This document shows, piece by piece, positions 1 to 11,320 of a stretch of DNA of 64,000 nt. The stretch lies in assembly GCF_000151315.2 (NCBI RefSeq), contig NW_011887298.1:247417-311416 (forward strand), read 5' to 3'. Under the pieces are notes generated by a model. That model had not been told where the DNA came from and ran no database searches. It was given only the letters and a program-made list of their open reading frames with translations. The position numbers were made by a program, and so were the translations under genes. Every line of letters starts with the position of its first letter. Within the stretch, counting starts at the first letter, position 1. Source of the stretch: Capsaspora owczarzaki ATCC 30864. Its lineage: Eukaryota > Opisthokonta > Filasterea.

Positions 1-2721
1 TCCAATGGGTGTTGCTCTACTACTACGATGGCGTTCAAAGCTGGGGCTGGTACTATCCGTTCCACTACTCGCCTTACGCCTCCGATCTGCGCGGATTTTC
101 CCATCTGCACATTGAGTTTGAGCTTGGCAAGCCTTTCCGCCCCTTCCAGCAGCTCCTGGGTGTGCTTCCTGCCGCCAGCAAGCAGTAAGTGAGATTTAGG
201 GGAGGGGAGAAATGGGCAACGGTGCATCTGACTCTTTTTTTTTTTTTTTTTTGTGCTTTCTTGTTGTTGTTGTCTCTCTCCCTTTCTCTCTCTTCTCGTC
301 ATTCTCGCAAACAGCTTGCTGCCTCCAGTCTACCACGAGCTCATGACTTCGCCAATGTCTCCAGTCATCGATCTCTATCCCTTGGACTTTGAGTCCGACT
401 TGAATGGCAAAAAGAACGAGTGGGAGGCCGTCATTCTGATTCCCTTCATTGATGAGAAGCGTCTGTTGGCGGCCATGAAGCCGTTCGACGCTCGGCTGAA
501 CGCCGAGGAGCGCGCTCGCAACCGCTATGGCCAGGAACTGAGCTTCCGGTTTGACAAGAGTGTGAGCTACCTGTTGGAGTCGACTCTGCCAGCCTCGTTC
601 CCGCCAGTCAATCCCTGCCACGCCAAAGTTACGGTGCTCTCTGGCTCAAACGGCGACGATGAGGACTGGAAACCGCACGTGTTGAGTGTCCCGCTCCGAC
701 GTGGTCTGGCGGAGGGCGTTCGCATGGATCTGTTTGGTCTGCATTCCTTCCGTCGCTTGCATTATTCGGCTCGGCTCGAGCTCGCCAACCTGACCATTTT
801 CCAAGGCCAGCCCACCAAGAAGGAATCGGTCATCATGTCGCTGAACTCGGACAATCCAAACATGACTGCTCCTGCCAACCTGCCTTCTCTGGCGTCGCAG
901 TGGCTCGGCAAGATTTGCTTTGTTGGCTACCCCCATCTCAAGGAAGCTCTTGTGACTGGGCTGTACAGCAAGGCCCAGCGTTGCACACTCATTTCGCCCA
1001 GCGGCAAAGCGTTCAACACGTTCACCAACTCGCCTGAAGAGGCCAAGACGTGGGCTCTGCACAAGCGCAATCTGGCCGAGGAGCGCTTCAACCGATGGGG
1101 CATTGAGATTGGCGACACGCAAGTGCTGCTGTCGGCGCTGTTGATTGAAGGCAGGCGCGACGTGTTCGATCCAGAGACGTCCCGAGCCCAGTCGGTGCCT
1201 CAACTCGCCTCGTCCGAGACCGTCTACGCTCTGCAAACGGTCATGTACGACGTCCCAAAACGCGACAGCGCTGATGGAAGCCGCTTGCTCAGCCGCATCT
1301 ACCCTGCTGGCACAGAGTTTGTCCATCTCGGTGCTCCCAACTATGGCAGCGTCGGGCACGTTGTGAGCTGCGACGATGCCAAGGGGCTCGTCAGTGTCGA
1401 GCTGGATGTCACGAGCGATTTTTCGCCAAAGTCCGAGCCCGACCTCGACTTGGCCGCGTTGGTCGCCTCAGGCGCGGCCAGCGAGCGCGATGGTGAGCCG
1501 TGGTTCTCTGTGGCACGCGCTGCCCGCATGGTGAATGCGCCAGTGGCATTCTTCTCCAAGATCACGTCCACATTCACCATTTTTGGCGGAAGCTCGGCCT
1601 CCCCGCAGCAAAACACACGCATCAACCTGGGCCTGTTTGTCAAAAACCAGAGCCAGAACAAGGAGCTGCCTGGCTGGGCGCGGCGAATCGAGAACAACTG
1701 GGAGTACAGCGCGTCGACCGTTCGCACCGTCCAGGGCTACCTCGACGCCTTCCCCGACTTTTTCGGCTATGCGATCGCGCACGACAAGAGCAACTTTTTG
1801 TACCTGAACGACATTTTCCCGGCTGGGGACGGACAGGCCCAGGTTGCCGCAATGCGCACCTATCTCAAAACTCTTCCCTGCCAAGGGTCGACTCTTGTGA
1901 CCTGTGGCTCGCTGATTCTTCCTGCGAAGGTTGTCGCGAGCGTGGAGCAGCTCGCCAAACAGTTTGTCAACAAGTCTCGGGCCCAGTTCGCGGCGGCGAC
2001 CGGCGCTGGGCCCCAGGACGACTACGACCCGGCGGCGGCCGTCGTCACCGCCACCCCCGCAGTGATTCAGCATGTCGCTCAGAACGCTGCCAAGCCTGCC
2101 TACTTGTACCTCCCTTGCTCGACCACCCTCATGCCTGACACATCCACCACATTCGAGTTGCTCGATCGTGTTGTCAACGTCTCGACAAGCGGCAAAATCC
2201 CCTTCGGGTTGAAAGGCACCGTTGTGGCCATCTACGACACGACACCCGATTCCCTGGATGTTGTCTTTGATGAACCCTTCCTTGGCGGCTCACGGCTCGA
2301 GGGCAAGCTGCTGCGCGAATGTGGCGCGACCGTGAAGCCATTCACCTTGATTTCATTGACGCATGGTCTCCGCGTGCATGGCACTTCTCACAGCTCGCGC
2401 AAAAAGACTGCTGGTCCTGCGCAGCCCTCGCCATCTTCTGGCGGAGCACCGAACTCTGGAACGTCGTCCTCTGCAGACTCGAAGCGACAGCAGCAGAAGC
2501 AAGCCCCGGCTCAGCGGCCAGCTCAGCAGCAGCCGCAGCAGCAGCAGCAACCGAAGCAGCAGCAGACGCAGCAACCACAGCAGCAGCAGACGCAGCAACT
2601 GGCGGCACCGGGTGGCAAGCAAAAGGGGAACAACAAGCATGCTTCCAAGCCCAGCTCGCCACAGCCCCAGCAACTGCCTGCTCAAGCCGCCCCTCAGCCG
2701 GCCGCATCAGCACAGCAACAA

Positions 2722-2756
<35 letters not shown>

Positions 2757-3720
2757 GGGAGCAAGTGCACCTGCACAACCACAGCAAGGCAAGAAAGGCA
2801 AAGGGCGTGCGCCCCAAGCCGAGGTGGGATCAACGCCACTGCCCCATGCAGGTCCATCCACGCAGTCCCCAGGCCCCAAGGCGAACAAGGCGCGCAACTT
2901 GCACTTGCAAACTGCTCCTCAACAGCCCCCGGCGTCGTCGAGCTCTGCTTCTCCTGGTCCTCAACTTGTGCCTGCAGTCGCAGCACTGATGGCCTCTGCC
3001 AAGCAGCAGCAACAGCAGCAGCAGCAGCAGCAGCAGCAACCGGCTTCGTCACAAGAGGCTATGAACAGCAGCAGCAGCACTAGCAATAGCAGCGGGCCTA
3101 CCTCCTACGCTTCGTACGGCACCCCGTCGCCCTCTATTCCCCTCCCGCCGCAGCCGACCTTCCTCATGCAACAACAGCCCAGTGCGGCCCCAGTCTACCA
3201 GACTTCCGACTACCATGGCCTGCTCCAGCCGCCGACAAATGCCCCGTTGCCGCACGTCCACCAACTCGGATACGGCGCTCCGTACGGTATGGCTCTGCCG
3301 CACGTCTACTCGCACTTTGCTCCTCCTCAGCTGTTGGCGCCTGTTGTGCCCATGCCTGCCCCCGCCCCGTTGCAGCCTCAGCCGTTGGCTCATTTCCCGA
3401 TGGACGCTCAAGCCGCCGTCCCTATGCAACAGCAACCACAGCCGTACCAGCAGTACCAGCAACAGCAGCAACAGCAGCAACAGCCGCAACCACAGCAATC
3501 ACCTGCTCCTCAAGCGCAATCGCAGCAACGCAACAAGCCCAAGCACGCGCTTGTGCCGAGTCAGGTCCAGGTCCGTTCGGCGAAAAAGCAGCAAGCCCCT
3601 GCCGCCCCGCAGGTTCCTCGCGACGCGCTGCTCCCTCCAGTCCACTGGGCATCTGGACCTTCGACCTCGACCTCGTCCTCTCAGCCTCCGCAGGGTTTCG
3701 GACCTGGGCAGACTCGCTGA
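1..3720 (+). CDS. XRN1: 5'-3' exoribonuclease 1, C-terminal part (5' end outside window)
   Basis: Exons are <3..184 and 315..3720, joined in frame. XRN1 is the cytoplasmic exonuclease that degrades decapped mRNA. The first exon reads [19 protein letters not shown] and ends [10 protein letters not shown], the conserved stretch closing the XRN1 catalytic core; the second opens [10 protein letters not shown] and carries the D1-D4 region, including an SH3/KOW-like segment near 1309-1420. The catalytic N-terminal domain lies left of the window. From about 2490 the protein becomes a low-complexity tail of CAG/CAA-coded polyglutamine tracts mixed with Pro, Ser and Ala, ending at TGA 3718-3720. Long disordered C-termini are usual for XRN1, where they bind decapping factors; the glutamine richness is the unusual part. 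Identity is firm. Confidence 0.93.
2480..3530 (+). repeat. CAG/CAA trinucleotide-rich tracts inside the XRN1 coding sequence
   Basis: Several runs of mixed CAG and CAA codons lie here, the purest near 2707-2757, 3004-3042 and 3457-3483. They are in frame and encode glutamine. Mixing CAA with CAG suggests selection for the peptide rather than simple slippage of one codon. Confidence 0.8.
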
Positions 3721-4097
3721 AGTTTTGTTTGTTCGCCTCGCTCTTTCGCTCCTTCTCTCACTTTCTTTTCTCGTCTTTGCATGCGGGATTTTGAGTTCTA
3801 TTGTTTCATTTTCTTGATGGCCAACGTCTTGCTCGAATACAATACCCGAATCCCCCCCCCCTCTCTCTCTCTCTTTCAACAAGGCCATTTTGATTGAGTA
3901 ACGAATATTGTACACATTTTGGCAGTTTGACCATCGTTCCAGAACAACCATCATTACTGCCTTGCTTTTGGACTCTTTGGTGGACGATGCAACTGGGCAA
4001 GCCAACGAGCAATGCAACGTCTTGAGCTTGCTGATCTTCTCAGACCAAAGTTGATTCAATGCGGCTACGCTGTTTGCCCACCCGTCGTCGCTTGCGC
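3721..4097. other. Convergent intergenic region, XRN1 / COX23
   Basis: The 3' untranslated sequences of the convergent XRN1 and COX23-like genes must share this stretch. It holds a C-run followed by a short CT dinucleotide repeat near 3851-3880. No supported coding exon is seen. Confidence 0.5.
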
Positions 4098-4559
4098 CTA
4101 ATTTTTGGATGACGGTGATCCAGGCATTGCTTCCGCCTTGGCTTCCGACTTGGCTTCCGACTGCTCTGATGACGATGGTTGCGGACCAAAGCCGAATGCG
4201 AGCTTGATGTGCCGAAACAAGCTCTCTTCCTCGTACTTTTTCCGCCTTGCTTCCGCGCGCTCGTCATGCTATCAAACACACAAACATACACAAGCATACA
4301 CACATATATGCATCATCAATAATCCAATCGAGCAGCTGGATCGACTCAGTTCCATTCGGCCCTTTGCCACTCGGCCGTGTGCCCCAAAACCTACCCATCG
4401 CTGCTTGCACGCCTTGTAAGCGTCAAAGAACTGGCCGCACATGTCTCGGTTGTAGTTGTTCTCGTCGAGGCACTTGTAGCTCGCCTCGGTCTCCTTCTGA
4501 CATGGGTTGTGCTGTGTCATTCGCCGCGCACGGGGCGACATTGAATCGTTCGGATTCAT
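4098..4559 (-). CDS. COX23: Twin CX9C mitochondrial protein, COX23/CHCHD7 family
   Basis: Exons (5' to 3') are 4559..4395 and 4268..4098, giving 111 residues. The CHCH fold is complete: CQKETEASYKC, then CGQFFDAYKAC, two CX9C motifs whose cysteines form disulphides in the intermembrane space after Mia40 import. Family members support cytochrome c oxidase assembly. The peptide after the second motif (KQRW, then a Lys/Glu-rich helix HDERAEARRKKYEEE) fits COX23/CHCHD7 better than other CHCH proteins. The start at 4559 (MNPNDSM) was chosen because it gives the short leader typical of the family; the frame stays open upstream to 4712. The tail carries a small SEAKSEAKAEA repeat. Confidence 0.85.
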
Positions 4560-4854
4560 TGGTTGTGCAACTACTTGGAAAAGGACTGAGAGTCTTCGAA
4601 AATCAAGAACAAAGAGGGATGGTGTTGTATTGTACTGAGAACATTGAATCAGAGCATCTGGGGTAGAAGAACACGATCCATTTGAGGGGTTTTGTTGATG
4701 CGCTTTGTGCAAGTGGTCCCATCACTGCGGTGGAGGCCGTCGCGCCCTTGCACTCGAATCAGTCTGCGTTCCGTAATGGTCAGTATGCGGTTGATAGATG
4801 CATAGATTGGATTGGGGGGGGGTTGAGGGTAACATTGTTGGACTGGCTTTCTGG

Positions 4855-5688
4855 TTAAGAGATTGGTGCATCTTGCTGCAATGGTCGAAGTGCTGGCATG
4901 AGCAATTCGGCTTGTGCAGTAATGGGCTTGCTCGCATCAGTGCTTGCTGCTGCAGCAGTAGCAGCAGCCGCCACCGCCGCCGCAGCAGCTGCAGATCTGT
5001 TTCGACCGTAAAATTGCCAGTGCCAGAGCTGCTGCTCGGCTACAAAGTCAACGCATGGCTTTTTAGTAATCTCTGTTCGGAAGACTGGTTCTTGCAACAA
5101 ATCCAGAAAGTACAGGCAATGTGGAAACCTGTTGCACAGCGTTATAAAACCCAAACAAACCAAAAGCACAAAAAGAGGCAAAAAGTCAGACAACAACACA
5201 AGCAGCTCAAACAAGCATGTGCTCACAAGAATGATCAACTTTGATACCGAATAAATCTTGCATATTCAGGCTTCTTCCAATATAGCAGATACTTGAGGTA
5301 GTTGATGAAGGTTGTCTGTGTGAGGTATCCTTGCTGTCCCAAATCTAACCAACACACATAGCAGCAGCCATATTGTGGTGAGCTTTGTCATCACATCCAT
5401 CGATGCTCAAGTGACCCAGCTTGAGCAACTCGACTCACAGTGCAAGTATTGGACGTTCGCGAGGCACTGCACAAACTCGAGCTCGAGCTGGAATCGGATC
5501 TTGTGCTGGGCAGACTGGACTGCCAATGCATGCGTAGCGGCGTCGTCCGATGCTGATGCTGATGCTAATGCTGATGCTGATGCTGATGCTGCTGCTGATG
5601 ATAATGATGATGATGATGATGTTGCCAATGCCATTGCAGCAGCAGTCTGGGCAGCAGCCTCAGCAGCGTCGAGTGATGGCGAGTCCAT
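4855..5688 (-). CDS. MED31: Mediator complex subunit 31 (Soh1)
   Basis: Exons are 5688..5439, 5344..5248 and 5128..4855, giving 206 residues. The conserved core runs across all three: RFQLELEFVQCLANVQYLH, then TFINYLKYLLYWKKPEYAR, then PHCLYFLDLLQ and EQQLWHWQFYGRN. Spliced phases (1, then 2) close exactly. MED31 sits at the knob of the Mediator middle module and helps RNA polymerase II initiation. The core matches the animal/fungal family along its length. The N-terminus is extended by about 60 residues of Ala, Ser and Asp coded partly by a GAT/GCT repeat, and the C-terminus by an Ala-rich tail. The start at 5688 is the first in-frame ATG of the low-complexity leader and is less certain than the core. 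Confidence 0.93.
5551..5620. repeat. GAT/GCT trinucleotide repeat in MED31 exon 1
   Basis: Near-perfect GATGCT hexamers pass into GAT triplets on the plus strand. Read on the minus strand in the MED31 frame they encode the Ser/Ala leader, so length changes would alter the protein N-terminus without shifting frame. Confidence 0.75.
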
Positions 5689-6063
5689 CGCTGTTTGTGT
5701 GTTGCTTGTGTGTGTGTGTGTGTGAAGGACTGAGCTGAGCTTTGGATTTGTCTGAGAACTATTGTAACTAGTGTACAAGTGGATGGTTGTCAAAACAAGT
5801 CGAATGTGGACATTATTGACAAATGGGGGAAATGGGGATTTGCCGATGAATGATTGTAAACGCACGACCGGTTTGAGAATCAACTCAAGAACAAAGACAG
5901 AAAAAAAAAACCTTCATGACGATACAAGGAAATGCACACAGTAACGAACAAAATCAACAATCAAGAGGAAGAAAGAGAGAGCGAGAGAGAGAGAGAGAGA
6001 GAAAAAGGACCACACAAAATTAAGACAGAACCCAAGAGGGAGAAAAGCAACAAAAAGAAACTC
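5689..6063. other. Intergenic region between MED31 and the V-ATPase E gene
   Basis: This holds the MED31 promoter side and the V-ATPase E 3' region. A purine (GA)n run lies at about 5970-6003. No coding exon is supported. Confidence 0.5.
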
Positions 6064-7647
6064 TTAATCAAAGAACTTGCGGGTGGTGGACTCGCCGAAC
6101 ATGGACGAGCGGATTTCTGGGAGCATCTGCTTGTAAACGAGCTTGAGGCGGTTCTCAAGGGTGTTGACGACGCTAATCTTGCCACCACGAGCAGAGACCT
6201 CAACGCCTCCAGCACTACACAAACAAGAATTCAAACAAAGAACAACAGCATGAACAACCAAAATGAGTGACAGGCAAAACCCGCGACGAGCAGGACAAAA
6301 AAAAAAAAAATCTGTTGGCACAAAACCAAAAAACAAAACTTACATGTCGGCAGCCAAAAAGTTCTGCTTGTCGACAGTGACGTTCACGGTCTTCTTGGTG
6401 GAAACAGCGTACTCCTTGACGGCCGCGGGGATGGCAGCCTCGACGAGGGCAATGTCAACCTTGCGAGCACGGACGGTGACGTTCTCCTCAAGCAACTGGT
6501 GGAAGGCCTGGCCGAGCAAGCCCTCGAGCAGCTTGCGGTACTTGTCGGGGTTTGATGAGATGCCAGCGAGCTGCTGCTGGGTCTCGTTGAAGATGCTCTG
6601 GATGTGCTTGTCGCGCTCGGACAGAATGCGGAGACGCGACTGGTTGAGCTCGTTCGAGTACGAGCTAACAAGAGTGGCAAGAAGCGAATGTTGAGCAGAG
6701 TGTTAGCAAACATGATCATCCACATACTTGGAGTGATGGTAGTGATGGTAGTGAGTTGGGGGAAAGCAGAGCCTGCCATGTCATGTCAGTTGACTGGGGA
6801 CTGTTTTCCTTCGCTTCACTCGTCCCACGCTTCCACGCTTCCACGCTTTGCCCCCAGTTCAGGCAGTCGAATGAATGGCTCTTCTTTTTTGCCCTTGTTG
6901 ATCATCTTCATCTTCATCGTCATCTTCACGAATGATCGCAATGAAAAAGCAAAACCATCGGAAAAGTCTCGTGGTTTTCTTTTTTTTTCTTTTTTTTCTC
7001 TTTTTTTTCCCCATTGAAAACTCCATTCAAAATCAACTCCGAAAAAAAAAAAAACCAAGGATCTCGCTTTGTTTCTTTCTTTCTTTCACTCACTTTCGAT
7101 CGCTCTCACTCTCACTCTCACTCTCAGTCGATTGTCACTCACACACGCACACACACATTAACACACTCTCTCACCCAGGTGGCTGCCAACGGTCACCCTG
7201 AACACGCACAACAAAACCAGTCCGTGATTTTTTTTTTTTTTTTTCCCCTCGTGTCCTTTCTGGTTTTTTTCCCCACCAAACCTGTTCCCCCCTCCCCTCC
7301 CCTTCCCACCTCGCTCCTGCTCTCTCCATCACCCTAACCCCCATCATCAGCATCATCATCATCAACATCACCATCCATCACGCTCGTCAAACACTCAAAG
7401 CGTCACAATCAAAAAGAACAAGGGGGGGCTTCGCTTACATTTTCTTTTGAATGTCGACCTGCTTCTCCTTGCGCTCGTACATGGCGCTGATCTTGATCTT
7501 CTCCTGCTGGACGAGGCGCCCCTTCTCAATGTTGAACTCTTCCTCGGCCTTGAAGTTCATCTCGGTGGCCTTCTCGTTGGCCTCCTGGTTGATGAACGCA
7601 ACCATGTGCTTGATTTGCTTGTCAACCTCCTCGTCGTTCAATGCCAT
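6064..7647 (-). CDS. VMA4: V-type proton ATPase subunit E
   Basis: Exons are 7647..7439, 6664..6344 and 6214..6064. The product is 226 residues, which equals the human ATP6V1E1 length. Landmarks are [15 protein letters not shown] and [15 protein letters not shown] in exon 1, [15 protein letters not shown] in exon 2, and IAGGVEV with the terminal RKFFD in exon 3. Subunit E forms the peripheral stalk with subunit G and holds the V1 head against rotation on endolysosomal membranes. Intron 1 is long (774 bases) and filled with T/A runs and CT/CA repeats. Splice phases (2, 2) close without adjustment. Confidence 0.95.
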
Positions 7648-8275
7648 CCTTTTGCTTTGAATTGAATTTCTGGACTGAGTGAATCTGAAGTTGTAATATG
7701 GAGTGTGTGACAGACCATCATCCCATATCTGTATCTGTGAGCTCAGTGCTCAATATAGTTCATAGAGTATCGACAAACACACCTGCTCTGCCAAACAATC
7801 GTCGTTTGCCTGCGTTTCCTCCAATCCTTCGACAACGAGATCCAAGCCTTTTTGGTGTGCTGCTTCTAGAAGACGAATCAAAAGCATAGAGCCACGGCAT
7901 CTTCAGTAACATCGGAATCGAAGGGGGAGGTTGGATTTTGAGAAGATTGTTGCCTGTTGAATTTGCCAAAGAGTTTTTCGACGCACGAAACGTCATGCTC
8001 GACCGAAACGCGGAGCATCTCAGAAAAAGACTCACACCTTCCCGCGATCGAGGCAAAGCCCGCAGCCAAAAAGAGGACAAAATTATCGTTTGTATTTCCA
8101 AAAGCAAGAAAAGGAAGAAAAAAACAAAAAGTCTAACAGCAAAAAAAGGACAGAGGGATTACTACAAGACAAGCTAGATGCAAAAAAACAAACCAAACAA
8201 ACACATTGCAATAATACAACCACAACAACAACAACAACAAAAAAGCAGGGGCGAGAGAAATCCGACAGGGTACAA
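7648..8275. other. Intergenic region, V-ATPase E upstream / TEAD downstream
   Basis: This is the promoter side of the V-ATPase E gene plus the TEAD 3' untranslated region. A minus-strand open frame at 7760-8107 shows no family resemblance. An A-rich segment (8100-8250) lies next to the TEAD stop. Confidence 0.45.
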
Positions 8276-11200
8276 CTATTGGGAATCAACCAGCCGGTAA
8301 ACGTTGTGCTGCGAGCCAGTGTCGTCCGAAATGACCTCGAAAATAAGCGCCAGGTTGAGGAGCACCTCTTTGGTGGCAGCGTTGGCAACCGTGATGCTCG
8401 CGGAAAAGTTTTCCAACACGTTGTTCATGAGTTCGCGACTCGGCAACCCACGCAGCTTCTCGATAAATGTTTGCATGTACTCGCACAGCGGCTGCTGCAT
8501 CATGTAATACTGATGCTTTCCGTTCAGTACGCCGCTCGACAGCAGATACACCGTCTTGGTTTGCGCCGTCTTGCCGAATGAAACGACTGAGCGTGTCACT
8601 TCCAGCGTGATCTGCTCTTGCGATTCAAACCTGGCCGTCATCCAGTAGCTGGAAGGGTAAAAGCCAAAGGCTTGCGGCATGTTTCCAGGCAATTCAGTCT
8701 ACAAAGAGCGCCGCAAGTTACCCCCAAAAAACAAACAAACAAAAAATAACAAAAAAATCAGTGTCAAACCCAATACAAGCAACATCCATCAACAAACACG
8801 TGCTACAATGACATACCCAAAACTTGATCAGATAGAATCCACCGGCGGGATTCTGCGCAAACCGTTCGCGAAGTTGTGGGAACTTGTCAGCAATGAGTTT
8901 TGCCTCGACAATTTCCATTTGCGGGTCGTTCAGCACTTCATTCTCAATGTTGACAAAAAAGACTGGAGGAATGCTCTGTTTCATGGAATGAAACACAGGG
9001 GAATTGAAGGAAAATGGGGGGAGGAGGGAGGGGAAAAGGAGAGAAAAACAATCAACAAGCAAACACAAGTGAGCATGGAAAAATTCGCAAAACCACTCCC
9101 GAAACCACACAAGCACAGTTACGCACCAAATTGGGGTACTCTAATGCACTTGCTAGCTGGCACAGAGTGACTTGATTTGGCTGATGTCTGGGAGCAGGAG
9201 GTCCACTGTGCAGAGCGCACGCACACACAGCAACGAATTTAGCAACAGCCAACAACCGGCCAGGGAAAGCCAAACAACTAACTTACTCGCGAGGTGCAGC
9301 GCCACTGGTTGAAAAGGTGACCGGGTGCTGGTGCGATAGTTGCGGCGAAGTAGACGCGGGTGCTTCTGCGTCGACGGCCTGGAGAATCGTGCCCAAGGAC
9401 TCGCGCTGCATCTGAGCAGAGAGCGCGGCTGCCGAGGTGGCTGCAGGAAGAGTAATGGGCTCGGCGTAGGGTTGGGCCGCTGCAGCAGCCACTTGTGCTT
9501 GGGGATTCAATGTGGCAGAGACCAGCTGTGCCGACGACATGGTTGCGAGATTTTCCATCGCTGCACGCTGCATATCTTGATTGCAATGCTAAGAGTGCGA
9601 GATGGTTCAAAGAGAACTGTGAGCACTTGGAAAAGCGCCCCCCCCCCCAACCTCGCCGCCCTCTTCTGACTCGCTGTCGCACCAGAAACGTGTGCCATTA
9701 CCTTCAGACGTTCCCCGATCTCGCGTTGGCGCTTGCGAGCAATAACTTGGATGTGGCTGCTCACTTGCTTGCGGGATCGTCCTTTGCCAGTTTTCATTCG
9801 GATATACCTGGCAATAAGCTCGTTTCGCCCTACACCAACAGCGCAAGTAAGTTTTCTGACAGCGCCCAGGTTTCGCGCGCGAAACCACCCGTCTACGTTC
9901 CCCCACCCCCATGGGGCTCTGCCTCTCCTCCTCAGGACCTACCAAACATTTTTCCTTCGTTGTTGAGGATGATTTTGCGACGGCCACAGGGCGGGTACAG
10001 GGCAAAGGCTTCCTCGAAGGCATCTTCCACCTCTTTGGTCCAGACACCGTCATCCTCGCCGTCCTCGCCGCCTTCGCCATCACTGCCGTCGCCTTCGTCC
10101 GACCCTTGGCCTCCCGAGCTGGCAGAAGCGGACGCTCGTTGGCGTTGTTGACTGGCTTGACCTGGGGCTGTGGACGCCGAGGCCGCCGAGGCCACCGAAC
10201 TAGCCACGCCAGTGTACTGAACATTGGCGGGCGGAAGATACGTGGGATAGGCGGGATTGGAGAGGAGCTGTGGCTGCTGCTGTTGCTGCAACTGTTGGAA
10301 GGGTTGCTGTTGAAGCTGCATCTGGCCGCCCTGGACTGGTGGCGGGGCGCCTCCAGGAGGGAAAGCGTTCATGTAGTACGCAGGATTGGCCAGTTCGGGC
10401 TTGACCGGCATCGCCCCGTACGGAGCTGGGTGGGCACCAGAAAGTGGCATGTTGGACATTGTCAGTGACATGTTCGGTTGCGAGGTCGACGGATAGGGCG
10501 CAGAGGGTTGCTGCGGTTGCTGCAGTGGCATGTGCGAGTGAAACAGGTTGATTGTGTTTGCGCCGAGGGAGGCGAACGAAGACAAAGCCGAGTGCAAAGA
10601 GGAGGTGGGTTGGTCGTGGGCTGTAGTTCCGTGGCAACGGTCGGGCTCGGAAAGCGCGTATCGCGCAACAAGGTCGGTCAGCGGAGGATTCGAGGCAAGT
10701 GGTGCGTCAGCAGAGTCAACCAAGACAGCCGAGTACTCGTCGTCCGTCCAGCAACGCGCGGCAAGCAACGGGAAGGAGGAGGAGGAGGCCGACGAGGAAA
10801 AGGAAGAAAAAGAAGAAGAAGAGGAAGAGGAGGAAGAAGCGGTTACGGTATCGAGGAATGGTTTTGGCAAGCGGACGGAACCGGTCGACGACAACAAACC
10901 CGTTGGGTACGAAAGAGGAACTGTACGAACAACAGCAGAGGTCTCTCCTGTCTCGTTCAGCGCAGAGTCGAGGCTTGAGGATTCAAGCGTGAAGGTCACG
11001 TCGGCGGGCTGGTCTGGGTCTTGCGCGTCGGGCGAGAACAGGAATGCCGGTTCGTCAACGAGCAGAGTTCCGGGTGTGCTCGTGTACGTTTGAGTAGTCG
11101 AGTCCCAATTGCTTGTCTGAGAGGTCAAGGAAGCCTCGTCGTTACTGTTTGTGCTTGTGTCGGCAATTGAAACCAAAGGCAGGTCCAAATCCACAAACGT

Positions 11201-11320
11201 GGACGTGCTGCTTGCTGCTTTGAGCTCTTCCTCGGACTTGAGACAATACGGACTGCTGCTCTGCAACGATGAAGAAGCACTCTGCGCATCCAAGCACATC
11301 ATGATGAGCGGAGAAGGCAT
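8276..11320 (-). CDS. TEAD: TEAD/Scalloped transcription factor
   Basis: Exons are 11320..9943, 9829..9702, 9588..9287, 9205..9127, 8975..8817 and 8698..8276, giving 822 residues. The TEA DNA-binding domain spans about residues 423-498, with [29 protein letters not shown] and [19 protein letters not shown] linker with [18 protein letters not shown] follows. The YAP-binding domain (about 603-822) ends [11 protein letters not shown] and includes [17 protein letters not shown] and [12 protein letters not shown] is the DNA-binding output of the Hippo pathway. Fungal TEC1/AbaA proteins share only the TEA domain, so the YAP-binding domain supports a holozoan. Two oddities are a 420-residue low-complexity N-terminus and valine 721 where animal TEADs have the autopalmitoylated cysteine. 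The start at 11320 (MPSPLIMM) could be shortened. Confidence 0.95.

Noticed and set aside
7760-8107. 115-residue minus-strand frame between V-ATPase E and TEAD
   Set aside because: No family resemblance, no splice partners and low-complexity composition; treated as intergenic.
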